Both the position numbers and the translations under genes were made by a program. Positions 11,039 through 23,152 of a stretch of 64,000 bases of DNA are shown piece by piece. The stretch is from Pseudovirgaria hyperparasitica. Lineage: Eukaryota; Ascomycota; Dothideomycetes; Acrospermales; Acrospermaceae. The stretch lies in assembly GCF_010093815.1 (NCBI RefSeq), contig NW_022985566.1, forward strand, positions 324,884 to 388,883, written 5' to 3'. The notes below the pieces were generated by a model, which was given only the letters and a program-made list of their open reading frames with translations, was not told where the DNA came from and made no database searches. Within the stretch, counting starts at the first letter, position 1, and each line of letters starts with the position of its first letter.

Positions 11039-12151
11039 ATGTACCCTCCCTCGGCAGGTCTCAACCTCGATGTCGAGGCTGTTAGCGGGATATGCGGCTC
11101 AATATCAATCGCCTGTTGGGTCGTTGTATTCTCTCCTCAGATCATTGAGAACTTTCGACGAAGCTCCGCAGATGGCTTATCCGTGGTCTTCATCGTAGTC
11201 TGGCTGGCCGGCGACATCTTCAACATTCTTGGTGCAGTCTTGCAAGGCGTTCTGCCTACCATGGTATGTCAGATTCCACTACATAAGCACGTAGCCGATG
11301 CTAATTGACGCTCCCAGATCATCCTGGCCATCTACTACACCCTCGCAGACATTGTCCTCCTCCTCCAATGCTTCTTCTACAAGGGCTTCACCCTCAAAGA
11401 CAAAGTCATAAAGCCCGTCTGTCCCAGCGACCCTGAGCCAGCCACCGCAACCGAATCCTCCTCCCTCCTCCCTCCCCTCAACGGCAACGGCTCACCCAAC
11501 GGCCACTCAATATCAGACTACGCCCGCCGCTCCTCATCCACCTCCTTCACCGACCGCCTTCTCGCCACAACAACAGACCCAACCCACCTGTCCCCAGCAA
11601 ACCCACACGTCGACCGCACCCGCACCCGCTCGCCCTCCGCCCTGCCCTCGCGCCGCTCCTCAGTCTCCAAATCAATCCTCCTCAACACCCTCGCCATCCT
11701 CCTCGTAGTCTGCGCCGGCGTGCTCGGCTGGTGGCTCTCGAACCGCCACCGGCGCTACCCCGACGCGCCCGCGCATCCGGAGCCCCTACGCTTCAACCCG
11801 CTCGGCCAGGCCCTCGGGTACGTATGCGCCGTGCTCTATCTCGCCTCGCGCGTGCCGCAGTTGCTGCTCAACTACCGCCGCAAGAGCACCGAGGGCATCA
11901 GTCTCCTGTTCTTCCTGTTTGCATGTCTTGGCAATCTGACGTATGTGTTGAGTATCTTTGCGTATGCGCCCGTGTGTGAGCGGGCCGGGGTCGGGCGGTG
12001 TGTCGAGGGCGAGCAGGCGCGTCTGTATTGGCGGTATATTGCGATTAATGCGAGTTGGATAATCGGGAGTTTGGGCACGTTGGGGCTGGATGCTGGGGTT
12101 TTCGTGCAGTATTTCATGTATCGGCCCGACGAGGATAGGGGGCGGAGGTGA
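11039..12151 (+). CDS. PQ-loop repeat membrane protein, vacuolar basic amino acid transporter type
   Basis: Two exons, 11039-11263 and 11318-12151, joined in phase 0 over a 54-nt intron; 352 aa. There are seven predicted hydrophobic segments and two PQ motifs: FSPQIIENFRRSSADGLS in the N-terminal half and RVPQLLLNYRRKSTEGISLL in the C-terminal half. The paired PQ motifs followed by basic, SxG-ending loops are typical of the Ypq1-3/PQLC2 family, which exports cationic amino acids from vacuoles or lysosomes. A Ser/Pro-rich cytosolic loop (about residues 110-200) separates the halves. Substrate is inferred from family only. Base use is unusual: C-ending codons dominate from about 11400 to 11880 and G/T-ending codons afterwards. 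Confidence 0.9.
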
Positions 12152-12492
12152 AGAGGCATCATGTACTTGTGTGAATTTTGACTCATGTAAGGTGTCATGG
12201 TGGATCATACAATGCATGGAATGGTTTATAAAAAGTACATTCTTCGATTTTTTTTATTGGGCGGGTATTATGTACTATGCGTCCGACTGACTCATGTGGA
12301 AGCATACAACATCCCTGTCGAGATGTCTTTTTGTGTTACATCCAATCGCCACTCTGTCCTACTTGTGAGCTATCATGCACCCCTTAAAACCTCATATGTT
12401 GACTACCACGGGTATTCCCCCACCATCCTACAATCTTAGAATCCTAGCTAGTACCTTGTACCTAGATTTTGCCACAAGTTGAACATCCTCGT
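12152..12492. other. Convergent 3' flanks
   Basis: Spacer between the ends of two convergent genes. No feature was recognised. Confidence 0.5.
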
Positions 12493-13937
12493 TCAATCTG
12501 AAATATCTTCATGAGTAACGTCCCTTGACCCTGTCGAATTGACTAGTGACCTCGCCGGGCGGAACATCTGCATTTGATTATCCTCGGCAGCAGCGCAGAT
12601 CAGCCATGGTTGGTTCTTGTTGAAATTAAAGTCTGTAATGCGGTTTGTAAAGCCTCCGTGCATGAAGAGTCTAGGACCATATTAGTAAGCAGAACCTTGA
12701 AGAAATCTTGCTTTAAGACTTACAGCTCTGGTGGACCGTCTTCAGCCTCATCAGGTGTTTGCTCTTCACCGATCTTGCTGATGTCCCAGAACAGAAGACG
12801 GCGGTCGTAGCCCGAACTGGCAATGACTGCGTCGTTATCTGGATGCCATTCAAGGCCGACAACGTCATCCTGATGGGCCTGAAGTAGGTGTAATTTGTTC
12901 TTGGTGTTGCGCAGATCCCACATGGCAATGGTCTTGTCAGCCGAGCCAGTTGCGAAAATCGTCTCGAAGTGCGGATGCCATGCCACACAATTTACTGCTT
13001 CATCATGGGCTTTCTTTGTCGTGATTACCTTGCCAGAATTGGCGTCCACGATTGAGAAGTTCAAGTCATCAGATACAGTTGCCAACCAATTGCGTTGAAC
13101 CGGGTGATACTGCACGTCGTTGACTGTGGACGCATGATGGGTGAAGGTTTGCAGAGGTTTGATGGTTTTAGCTCCTCCCTCAAAGCCGGCCTTGACATCC
13201 CACGTCTTGACCGTTCCATCGTGTCCGCCGGTAGCAAGTGTATATTCAGCAGACGGGTTCCAGCTCAGTCCGTAGCCCTCGGATGTATGTCCCTCGAGCT
13301 TGAGTTCTGCTTGAATCGTCTCATCGTTCTTCGGGTAGGAACTATGTTTCGTCCTGTCGAATACAAGAATGTCGCCATCCACGGTGAAAGACGCAATGAT
13401 GTTAGGGTTCGTGGGTTCGTAGCGTGCTTTGTTCACTTCGCCGGGGTGGTTGATCTTCTGGATGACTTGGAACGTAAACGGTCTCTTTGCATTGCCATGG
13501 CCGCCTATTTCGCCTCGAGATTCGTCGAACTCGGATGTATCAGGTTCGACAAGGTCAGGAATTTCCACATTTGCGATCTGCAGGTGATTTTGGGCTTGGT
13601 CAGAGGTATGAGTGCCAAATAGCAGTCGGTGCTGGCTCATATTCGTCCCTTCAACCCTGTTCCAGATCAGATGGTTGCTAAGCGCATAGCGGTTCCCAAA
13701 ACCTACCTCTTGACATCTGGTAACCACTGTATCGATAGGCTTGGCCATTCAAGTGCTCGACTGCAAATTGTCAGTTTCTGAACCTATAGTAGTCCGTTGA
13801 CCTCGCACCTGAACATCATGTCGTAGAGGAAGACCGAATTCTTCTTCCATATTTTGTATTCCTCATTGATGCGCCTTTGCTCTAGAGTTTCCACGTCCTC
13901 GTTCGCTTGCCGAGCGTTTGTCCGGTCTATGATGTAA
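12493..13937 (-). CDS. HAT2: WD40 histone-binding protein, Hat2/Msi1/RbAp48 family
   Basis: Exons supported on the minus strand: about 13809-13937, 13707-13760, 12724-13656 and 12493-12670. The spliced protein reads ETLEQRRINEEYKIWKKNSV, FLYDMMFSRALEWPSLSIQW and LPDVKRVEGTNMSQHRLLFG, then seven WD40 blades, ending DVTHEDISD. The N-terminal histone-H4-binding helix (EEYKIWKKN) and the GHTSEGYGLSWNP blade are hallmarks of RbAp48-type proteins. These serve in histone acetyltransferase B, CAF-1, Sin3/Rpd3 or PRC2 complexes. The first exon with the start codon is not resolved: the frame is open upstream to about 13937, where an acceptor seems to lie. An ATG at 13998 fits only with a 26-nt intron, which is too short. 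The coordinates are therefore 5' partial. Confidence 0.88.
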
Positions 13938-14729
13938 CTTGTCAGCCCATGAAGTTCTGGCTAAGGACATTGAGATATATACCGCCGGGCGATGCCATTG
14001 TTGCTAGATGGGTATCGAGGGTAGAGCGTATGACAGTGACTTGCTACTTGAGAAAATCATGCGACTATGCGCAAGACAGCAGCGGTGCAGAACGAATTGC
14101 GCCAAGTAACGTTGAAGGTGGAGTGAGAGCAATTGACGGAAGCCACCCTGCCAACAAGCGACGCGAGGCGGGCTCGGACGCGAGCGTGAAACAGCTGCAG
14201 GGCTCGGCGATCTTGGAGTGTGGGTGGGGCAGGGCAGCTCGGGCTAGACGGTGCTTTTATAATTACGTTGCGGCTCTGCACATATAAAACTGATTCTACT
14301 CCTTTTTCCCTGAGTATGAAACTTTGTCTATCATAGATAACCGAATTTCAATCTTATGGCTAGAGTACTACACTCTAAAGCCACTTTATGCCCAACAGCA
14401 ATGCCAAGGGTCTCTGACCTCAGGCGCCACTTTTATGGTGGGGAGTTCGGGTGCGGCGAAACTTTTGTGCGGCCAGACATGGACCCTCCGGTCAGACTAA
14501 CGATCATAGACAACGGCCTGAATAACAGTCACAAACCTTCCACGTTACCACACGCTCACCAACGAACCCTCGTTTCCTCTCGCGCTTAGGCGCATACCTA
14601 CCTCGAGTCCACCTCCATTCCTATACCCTAGCGACTCGGCTGCGTCTCGTTCTACTCTCACCTACTTTTATCTTGGAACAACGTCGTCGCCGTATATTTT
14701 TGAGGCACAATCGACGCTATTAGATCGCA
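13938..14729. other. Divergent promoter region, HAT2-like gene and XRN1
   Basis: Probably contains the unresolved first exon of the WD40 gene within its first 150 bases. The rest is the leader of XRN1. No RNA gene was seen. Confidence 0.45.
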
Positions 14730-17700
14730 ATGGGTGTACCAAAGTTTTTTCGATGGATGTCGGAGAGATATCCGGCGATCTCACAGCTCATAGCTGAGAA
14801 TCGCATACCAGAGTTTGACTGTTTATACGTACGTCTTGCGATTGAAGAGGGACCCATATATGAAAGCGATCTAACGAAATATAGCTTGACATGAATGGTA
14901 TCATCCATAACTGTACTCACAAAGACTCCGATTCCCCTACTTTTAGAATGACGGAAGACAAGATGTTCATAGCCATTTTCAACTATATCGAACATTTGTT
15001 CGGGAAGATCAAACCGAAACAGCTCTTCTTCATGGCCATCGATGGCGTCGCGCCACGCGCAAAGATGAACCAGCAACGCGCCCGAAGATTCCGAACCGCC
15101 CTAGAGGTAGAGAAGGCCCGTGAGAAGGCCATTCAGGAAGGCGTGGAAATGCCTAGTGAAGATGCTTTCGATAGCAATTGCATCACTCCTGGCACAGAGT
15201 TCATGGCAAAGCTTACACAGCAACTCAAGTACTTCATTGCGAAGAAAGTGTCTGAGGATGTTGATTGGCGCGGTGTAGAAATAGTGCTGTCTGGACACGA
15301 GGTTCCTGGAGAAGGGGAACATAAGATCATGGAGTACATACGGCAGGCGAAATCCCAACCCGCATACGACCCCAATCGTAGGCATTGTCTTTATGGTTTG
15401 GACGCCGATTTGATCATGTTGGGTCTTCTCAGTCATGACCCTCATTTCTGCTTACTACGCGAGGAGGTCACCTTCGGACGCCAGTCAAAAGTCAAGTCGA
15501 AGGAGTTGGAACACCAAAACTTTTTCTTGATGCACCTATGCATGGTGCGCGAATATCTGGAACTGGAATTCCAGGAGCTCGGAGAGCCTGGCGCTTTGAG
15601 CTTTCCATTCGATATGGAGCGGGTCATTGATGATTTCATTCTTATGGCATTCTTTGTTGGAAACGACTTTCTGCCAAATCTTCCGCATCTTCACATAAAC
15701 GAGGGTGCTCTAGCGCTAATGTTTGGGGTTTACAAGACAGTCTTACCCAAGGCTGGTGGGTACATCAACGAAGGTGGCGTCATTCACCTAGAGAGGTTGC
15801 GAATCTTATTAGACGAATTGTCCCATGTTGAGTACAGATTTTTTGAGTCCGAGAACTCGGATGCCCAGTGGCTCAGAGGCAAACAGGGCAAGGAAGATGT
15901 GATGGATCGAACGAAGAGAAGAGGTCAACTAGTGATATCTACGCCCCAAAAGAAGATCTATGAGGCCGTCAAAGACTACTTGATGAATAACGACTCAAAA
16001 TCTCTATCACCCCCGTTGGATCTCGCGACATCTCTTCCTGCGAGAGATCGCAAATTTGTGGAAGAGCTTGCAGAGAGCCTGAATCTCCAATGGAAAACGG
16101 TTGAAAATACCGAAGGTGAACGCCATCTACAGTTATCATATCCTCCAAGACTTGTTTCCGAAGATCTCGACGATGACGATGATGATGAAATTGATGATGA
16201 AGAAGCGCAGTACGCCCTCGCCCGGGTTCTCAAGCGCTATGATAAAGCTAAGATAGAGGACCTCACCGGTGATGAAGCACAACAGGTCATGCAAAAGCAG
16301 TATGAGCAAAAGTTTGACAAATGGAAAGACGCGCACTATCAGTCGAAGTTTGGGTGGAGTCGTGACAACAAGGAAGAGCTGAGGAAGCTCACGGAAAATT
16401 ACGTCCAGGGTCTCCAATGGGTCCTATATTACTATTACCGTGGTGTCGCCTCATGGCCCTGGTTCTATGGCTTCCACTACGCGCCTATGATTTCTGATGT
16501 TAAGGAAGGTCTTGATGCTGATATGAACTTCAAGCTTGGACAGCCTTTCAGACCGTACCAGCAACTTATGGGGGTCTTGCCGGACAGAAGTAAGAAGATC
16601 GTGCCGGAAGTTTACCATGATTTGATGACCTCGAAAGAGTCACCAATCATTGATTTCTACCCGCGAGACTTTGAGCTCGATATGGACGGAAAGAAGATGG
16701 AGTGGGAGGCTGTAGTGAAGATTCCATTCATTGACGAGACTCGCCTGCTCAGTGCTATGGGCACCAAAGACCATTTGCTGACTGATGCCGAACGCAGTCG
16801 GAATGAATTTGGAGTCTCGCTTAAGTTCACATACGACGCAGATCTGGATTACGTGTATCCTTCCTCTCTCCCTGGAGTATTCCCGGACCTACTACATTGC
16901 CGTTGTGTAGAAAATATTTTTGAGTTACCTACCATGGATGGCCTTGAAGTCTATGTTGGACTGATGGACAACGTAAAACTTGGTGCTGCAGCTTTAGCTG
17001 GGTTTCCAAGTCTGAAAGTACTTGATTTTAACGGCCAGCTAGGTTTCCATGGAGTGACCGTATTTCAACAAGAGAGTCGGAACGAAAGTCAGGTTGTTAC
17101 TTTGTTAGGAACCGATGCCGCGGCAAATGTGAAGATTGCACAAGCCCGGCTAGGTAAGGCAGTGCATGTTGGCTACCCCTTCCTTCAAGAAGGGAAAGTC
17201 GTCAAAGTCTCGGATGAGTTATTCGATTACACTTTGTCTGAAGATGGTCTTGCACAAGTTGTACAGACACCACACGCCCAACACGATATTTCGAATTGGA
17301 AAAAGAAGGCTGATCGCATTGAGAGTGTTTACAGCAAGCGTTTTGGTGTGATTATAGGATCTGTCGAGTCTCTTGTTCACGTTGACATGCTGAGAGGGCT
17401 CAGGAAAACCGAGACAGGTGCGACCGTCAAGGAGTACGGTGAAGTCCTCGGTGTTGAAACAGACTATGCAACACAAACAATTGTCGACGAGGTCATAAGT
17501 GTTGATCAACGCTTCGTTGAGAGAAAAGCCTTACCTATCGCAGAAGAATACCCAGAAGGTTCAAAAGCATTTTTCTTGGGCGAGCTTGCCTATGGTAAAC
17601 CTCTCCAAGTCATTGGGCATGAAAACGAACGGGCTAGCATTTGGGTCCTTGTACCCGGAACACGCGAGCCTGAATTCGGTCGAGATGTGGTATCTCGGGT

Positions 17701-18994
17701 TGAGCGAACGGTACCCTATACCCCTTCATTTGCCGTAGCCAGATCATTGCACTTGAGCCCTCTTGTGTTGAGCAGACTCACTTCAGCGCTTTCCGTTGAA
17801 TCTGGTGGTGTACGGTTGAATCTGGGCTTAAACCTCAAATTCGAAGCAAAGAAGCTCAAAGTATTGGGCTATTCACGGCGCAGCGAACATGGCTGGGAAT
17901 TCAGCAATAAAGCCATCGAGTTGATCCAGCAATATATGATCAAGTTCCCAGAATTTATTGCTGGTCTGATGGCGAAGCCGAAGGGAGATGTTTACAAAGA
18001 TACAGACTTCTACCCAGAAGGAGAAGCTTTCAAAAAGATGAAAGAGATCGGGACCTGGCTGAAAGAACAGAATGCCAAGGGCTTCGAAAAGGTGCCCTTA
18101 GACGCACAACAGCTGGACTCGGATGCAGTCAAGCTCATTGAGCAGGCGGCGGACGGCATCATTCCAGCTTTGCCACAGCCGGTTCCGAAGAAATTGACTG
18201 CTGTACCAAGGAGTGCTCTCATCAAGCCCTCCGATGCCGAGGCTCAACTGGGGGTTCAACATTTCACTTTGGGTGATCGAGTTGTCTATCTCTTAGAGAC
18301 AGGCAGAGTTCCCATAGGACAGCGTGGTACTGTCATAGGCATTACGAAAGTCGCTCGTATCGACTACCTCGACGTTGTATTTGATACTACTTTCATGAGT
18401 GGAACAACTCTCGACCAGCGATGCTCTCCATTCAGAGGAGCTACGGTGCCTGCAAATGGGGTTCTCAACCTCACTGATAAGCAATTCGTTCTAGGAACTC
18501 AAGCTGGATCAGCTCGCAAACCTCAACCACCGGCCCAGCCTCAGGGTTATGGCATGCCATTGGGTCCAGGAGGTCGTGGACAGCTCAGGCCTGCGCCCGC
18601 GCCTCCAGCAATTACTGACTATCGCAGCGGCGTAGTCGGTCATGCGAATGGTCATGTTACAAATGGTTCAGCCCGTGGAGGAGGCCCCGCCGGGCGTGGC
18701 CAGACTGGGCAAATTCAAACCGAGCTACCATTCCGTGGACCTCCACAGAACCGCGGTGGGAACCAGGGGCGGGCTCGAGGTGGTCGTGGACGGGCCGGCA
18801 ATCGCGGTGGATACAGGGTGGTCGATATGGACAACGTCACGGAAGGTGTGGTGACGAACAATCCGAACTTCCAACCCCGAGCGTACAATAAGGTTCCACC
18901 ACCTAACAGCTTGAATGCGCCTGGTGGTCGTGGCCGTGGCAGGGGTGGACACAGAGGGAGAGGAGCGCCCAGAGGAAGACCTGCTGCCCAATAG
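14730..18994 (+). CDS. XRN1: 5'-3' exoribonuclease 1
   Basis: Two exons, 14730-14828 and 14885-18994, with a 56-nt GT-AG intron; 1402 aa. Exon 1 gives MGVPKFFRWMSERYPAISQL, the invariant Xrn N-terminus. The nuclease core follows with LDMNGIIHNC, GEGEHKIMEYIRQAKSQP and YGLDADLIMLGLLSHDPHF, which carry the acidic metal-binding residues. The Xrn1-specific PAZ/Tudor, winged-helix and SH3-like regions fill the middle. The tail from about 18500 is rich in RGG/GRG repeats, a common RNA-binding feature. The enzyme degrades decapped 5'-monophosphate mRNA in the cytoplasm. Length and the large C-terminal half mark it as Xrn1 rather than the nuclear Rat1. An acidic Asp/Glu stretch (DDDDDDEIDDEE) lies at about residue 455. 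Confidence 0.97.
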
Positions 18995-19313
18995 TAATAT
19001 GGACACAATATATGAAAGCTAATACCATCAGGTTTGCCTGCGTAGCAGCCAGTTCAGGCAACTGCATACCAGTCGCGATCGGAACACCAATGTCTTTAGT
19101 GTTCTGCTCGCATCGAAACGTAGTTTATTCAAAGATGAGATGCTATTATACACGTAAAATATTGTAGACAGACTCCAGAGCTCTGATGCCGCCCTTAATC
19201 GAGGACCCTGTTCCGTAACGCCGTCTATGCTTGATGCCCTCTCCAGATACATCTGTCTTGATGTACTGAACCGTATATACAAGACACTATGTCCTTTCAC
19301 CGCATTCATTCAA
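18995..19313. other. Convergent 3' flanks of XRN1 and TIM22
   Basis: Spacer between convergent genes, 319 bases. I see nothing in it beyond presumed 3' UTRs. Confidence 0.5.
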
Positions 19314-19971
19314 TCAATCAATCGGTCTACTCGTTTCTGCGTCTGGTCCACGCATGTAAGCATCAATCGCCGCACTGAATGCAGCAAAGCCAGCGCAGCC
19401 CAGCGCCGTAGCTTGGGGACCCGCCTTCATAGCCAGTGCACCGCCCGTCAGACATCCAGCACTTATGCCGTTCCATAGATCGTTTTTCGCGCGAACTTTC
19501 TCGATGGCGCACTCGGTGCCGGAGTAAATGCCACCAATCATCCCAAAATTCTTGGCCGACGACCACGATGCTCTACCCATCTCTTTTGCGCCCTGCCTCA
19601 GCTGTTGTCGGAGTGGTAGCTCTGCCATAGCCGCGGATTGTGGGGACGACATTGGAGTATCGTATCGCATCTAGGTTGTGAAAGTTAGCAGCTTCCTCTC
19701 GGGGATCAAAGGCAAGCGTGGTAGACGCACAGAAGACATGAACAGGCCGAACGCTCCACCGAGACCGAAACCCATCACACCTGACAAGACGGCCTTGAAT
19801 GGGCACGATTCCATCCCAGCCGTCATCTAGGGAGTATTAGCCATATGATCCCACGCATCGTCTTTGAAATGTTGGGGCATCGCGAACATATTTTATCATC
19901 ATCTGTTCCTGGTCTGATACACCTTGATTTGATTGCTGCCCTCCAGGCATGCCCATCCCAGGAAAGGCCAT
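19314..19971 (-). CDS. TIM22: Mitochondrial inner membrane translocase subunit Tim22
   Basis: Three exons: 19888-19971, 19731-19826 and 19314-19670; 178 aa, normal for Tim22. The spliced product starts MAFPGMGMPGGQQSNQ and includes MESCPFKAVLSGVMGFGLGG, then GRASWSSAKNFGMIGGIYSG and TECAIEKVRAKNDLWNGISA. These are the conserved Tim17/Tim22/Tim23-family membrane segments plus the Tim22-specific Cys pair. Tim22 forms the channel of the carrier translocase that inserts multi-pass metabolite carriers into the inner membrane. The first intron donor is the unusual GTTCGC; the second is GTGCGT with a normal CTAAC branch word. The gene is divergent from the acid-ceramidase-like gene (418-bp gap). Confidence 0.94.
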
Positions 19972-20336
19972 GGCGACGTGTGAGTAATACAGGTTGAAGT
20001 TGCAGAGGTAGAACGGTGTTTCGAGACTTTTCGGCGCTTGTTGTTGCCCTATCACCGAAGGATCGCCGAGATAAGCTTGTCGGCGCATGAGTCATGCACA
20101 TACATCTACCACCGTTCGTTTCGTTTCTCCTCTTCGCACTCACGCAAGTATTTACCAACATACAAGTCAGATACCGCAATACGATATTGTAACAGTCCAT
20201 TGATGTTCCAGCCACAGTCGACTCTCTGCCACCATGATTTTAACGCAATTTAGCGTGATCGTGGCGCTAGCACAGCCCTCCAGGCAACAATGATAGGATC
20301 AATTTAGCAATATGACTGCCTCTCACGGACCTACGA

Positions 20337-20342
20337 GTATAA
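20337..20342 (+). promoter_or_regulatory. TATA-like box
   Basis: The word tataag lies about 50 bases upstream of the ATG at 20390, a plausible TATA element for the acid-ceramidase-like gene. The call rests on position and sequence only. Confidence 0.35.
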
Positions 20343-20389
20343 GAAGGTACAGACAGACTCGGCTTGACTTGGGATAATATTGCGCTTCA

Positions 20390-21769
20390 ATGGCTTCCAC
20401 AATTTGTTGCGATTCTGTTGAAATCGCCGGTTGTCCAGATGTCGCCGACGATAGCGCCCGCCGCCGCAAAGAGAGACAGATGCATCTCATAGATCATACA
20501 GTCCCCGCCGAGGGCACGTATATAAAATCAGTGGCTAGCGCGACGAAACCTCCGGTATACACGATCGATCTCTCCCTCCCTCCGTCTGAAAGATATATGC
20601 AACTTGCGACAGATTATAAACAGAAGATTCAAGGTCTTCCTGCACTTTTCGAGGATCTTGTCGCTGCGACACCTGTTCCTCTACTCTTGGTGACTTGGTT
20701 GTCACGGCTAGTCCTACGCAGACTGCATAGCAAAGAGCAGACAGAAGAGATACGAGGGATTTCAAAAATAACCGGCGTGGATATGTATCTTTGAGTAGCG
20801 TTCAACACTCTACTTGATCTCTTTATGGGATGTACAAGTGGTGGCATGAGAGTCTGGGACGAAGGAAGTGGAGGCCAGTCCGATGTCAAGCATACGAAGA
20901 TGCTACACTTCAGAACTTTGGACTGGGGTATGGATGCTTTGCGCGAAGTCATCGTCCAGCTCGAGTTTGTGGAACGGCCCGGTGGTCAAGTAGTAGCTAG
21001 AAGTATCACATATGTCGGGTTTGTTGGTGTTATAACAGGCATTCGGTGAGCTTGAGATACAGTTCAGTACTTGTTGCAGTCTCTAATGATGTCTAGAAAA
21101 TCTCTAAGTGTATCTCTAAACTTCCGCCCATATCACGACGACAAGACTCTAAAGGCCAACATTAGCTTCTACACTAATCAAGTTTTGGTTCTGCTCGGTC
21201 TGCGGCCGTCTATTGCATCACGACTACGAACCTACATCGTACCGGAGAAGCTTCACATCGAATCTTCTGGAGAAAGGACCGTTCCTACGCAAGCGACGCT
21301 GTCCGAGATCAGAGACGAACTTCCGAATGCCCCAACAACTGCTGCGTACATCATAATGTGCTCAGGTTCTGATACGACTGTGATGGAAAAAGATCACCGC
21401 AACGCTCAAGTATATACGTCGACGTCGTTCATAACTGCGACCAATCATGATGCGACGGATGAGTCAAATAAGTCCATACCTGTATTGAAAAACACCAAAC
21501 TAAATGTGGCCCCAGGGCTGCAAGATCTAATCGATGATTCACGAGATCGTAAAGCTTGTATTACTGATAAATGGAGAAAGGCTCTAAAGTCTTGCCGACG
21601 AAGGAACAGGACGGCCACAGAAGATAACTTCGCTGTAGATATGGGCCAACTTATTCGATGGGTCCAGACTTATCCCACTACGAACGACTCGACTCACTTC
21701 GCGTGCGTCATGGACCCAAGCGAAGGTGATATCGTGTGGGTGAAGCAGTTCGAGGCAAGCCTTGAGTAG
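20390..21769 (+). pseudogene. Acid ceramidase / NAAA-like amidase, interrupted by one in-frame TGA (possibly a split gene)
   Basis: Two exons, 20390-21045 and 21097-21769, joined over a GTGAGC..TAG intron. The frame is continuous for 443 codons except for one TGA at 20792-20794. Upstream: VYTIDLSLPPSERYMQLATD and SKEQTEEIRGISKITGVDMY, the NAAA-beta/acid-ceramidase alpha-subunit signature. Downstream: FNTLLDLFMGCTSGG with the nucleophile Cys, then FRTLDWGMDALREVIVQLEF, SLNFRPYH and TATNHDATDES, the conserved N-terminal-nucleophile core. Enzymes of this family hydrolyse N-acyl lipids after self-cleavage just before that Cys. The TGA sits 13 codons before the Cys, i.e. at the alpha/beta junction, and an ATG (20825) lies two codons before the Cys. 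It may be a pseudogene, a recent nonsense allele, a read-through case, a base error, or two separately translated subunits. Confidence 0.8.
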
Positions 21770-22237
21770 AGATTTCGGCTACGGCCTTTGGGACTGTAGA
21801 TGCGTTCAAGGCTTGTAAGGCCCATAATTCACATATCTCGCAAATGTAGATACGAAACGTTCGTCTAATAGAATGGGATGACTACATTGCTTAGATTCTA
21901 TGCTGCCTGCCGCAGATAAGCATATCTGCCAACAACGTACGTTGATCAATAAACAGGCCGATGATCGTGGAGGGCAAAGACTGATCAAGTAAGAAGAGAA
22001 CATGTATTGCATAATACACAATTGAATAGGAGGTGACACGAAATATAAGTGCGACAGCCACACCAAGAAGAAATGTGGCGCATTGATCTCGGGCTAAACT
22101 CGGATCTATGGATGTCCGATTTCAAATCCGCCACACTTCGAAAGTTCGCCTGGGCGGTTTCGAAACAATTATCCAGACCTTCTTATCAGGACTTTGGGTT
22201 TACTCCAGGTTGTCTCTGTATTTGCCCAAAGCTCGTT
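21770..22237. other. Intergenic spacer and CFD1 leader
   Basis: Holds the promoter and 5' leader of CFD1. The CFD1 frame stays open upstream to about 22049, including an ATG at 22072, but that extension shows no family resemblance. Confidence 0.45.
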
Positions 22238-23152
22238 ATGCCCCTTGAAAACGTCAAGAAGATTGTCCTTGTGCTTTCGGGCAAGGGCGGCGTTGGCAAA
22301 TCGAGCATCACCACACAACTCGCCCTAACGCTATCATCGCAAGGCCATTCAGTTGGTGTTCTTGACATTGATCTCACAGGCCCTTCTATCCCACGCTTCT
22401 TTGGTGTCGAGACTCTGAAAGTTAAGCAGGCGCCAGGCGGGTGGATACCCGTACCTATTCATGAAGCTTCGGATTCAGATGCGGACCCAAAGCGCGGTGC
22501 TTTATCATGCATGTCCTTGGGATTCATTCTTTCCAATCGCAATGACGCCGTAATCTGGCGTGGACCAAAGAAGACTGCTATGATACGTCAGTTCCTGGAG
22601 TCAGTTCTGTGGCCTCCAGGTCTCGAATATCTTCTCATAGATACACCACCAGGAACCTCTGACGAGCATATTTCGCTGCTTGAAACGCTACTCAAATCCG
22701 CTACACCTAGTCAACTTCCAGGCGCTGTTGTTGTCACTACACCACAGGCAGTTAGCATATCTGATGTCAAGAAAGAGCTTAATTTCTGCCGCAAACTCAA
22801 TATCAACGTTCTTGGTGTTGTAGAGAACATGGCCGGTTTTGTGTGCCCCAATTGCATGGAGTGCACACATGTCTTCAGCAAAGGAGGAGGTGAAGTCATG
22901 GCCCATGAGTTTGAAGTTCCCTTCCTGGCAAGCGTACCTATAGACCCTGCTTTTGTCATGCTCATCGAAGAGGGTATTGTGCCAGTCTATCCAGAAGGGA
23001 CGACAGTCGAAGGACAAGATGTCGGCACCGCACACGACAACGAGGTACAGTATCATCTCCTCGTTGAAAAGTATCAACGATGCTCGCTGTTCCCAATCTT
23101 CGATCGAATTGTCAAACAACTGGTTACCGTCATCCAAAGCGGGACCACTTGA
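22238..23152 (+). CDS. CFD1: Cytosolic Fe-S cluster assembly scaffold ATPase Cfd1 (NUBP2)
   Basis: Single exon, 304 aa with the start [20 protein letters not shown], matching the usual family N-terminus. The deviant Walker A is [10 protein letters not shown] at about residues 13-22. Switch regions follow ([26 protein letters not shown]). The C-terminal CPNCMEC cluster-binding cysteines are at about residues 205-211. Cfd1 pairs with Nbp35 to build 4Fe-4S clusters for cytosolic and nuclear apoproteins. It lacks the N-terminal four-Cys ferredoxin motif of Nbp35, which supports Cfd1. An in-frame ATG at 22072 would add 55 residues; I prefer 22238 because the extension is unlike the family. Confidence 0.93.
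   Translation: MPLENVKKIVLVLSGKGGVGKSSITTQLALTLSSQGHSVGVLDIDLTGPSIPRFFGVETLKVKQAPGGWIPVPIHEASDSDADPKRGALSCMSLGFILSNRNDAVIWRGPKKTAMIRQFLESVLWPPGLEYLLIDTPPGTSDEHISLLETLLKSATPSQLPGAVVVTTPQAVSISDVKKELNFCRKLNINVLGVVENMAGFVCPNCMECTHVFSKGGGEVMAHEFEVPFLASVPIDPAFVMLIEEGIVPVYPEGTTVEGQDVGTAHDNEVQYHLLVEKYQRCSLFPIFDRIVKQLVTVIQSGTT

Noticed and set aside
22072-22237. Longer CFD1 start
   Set aside because: The extra 55 residues are unlike the family, whose proteins begin right before the P-loop as at 22238.
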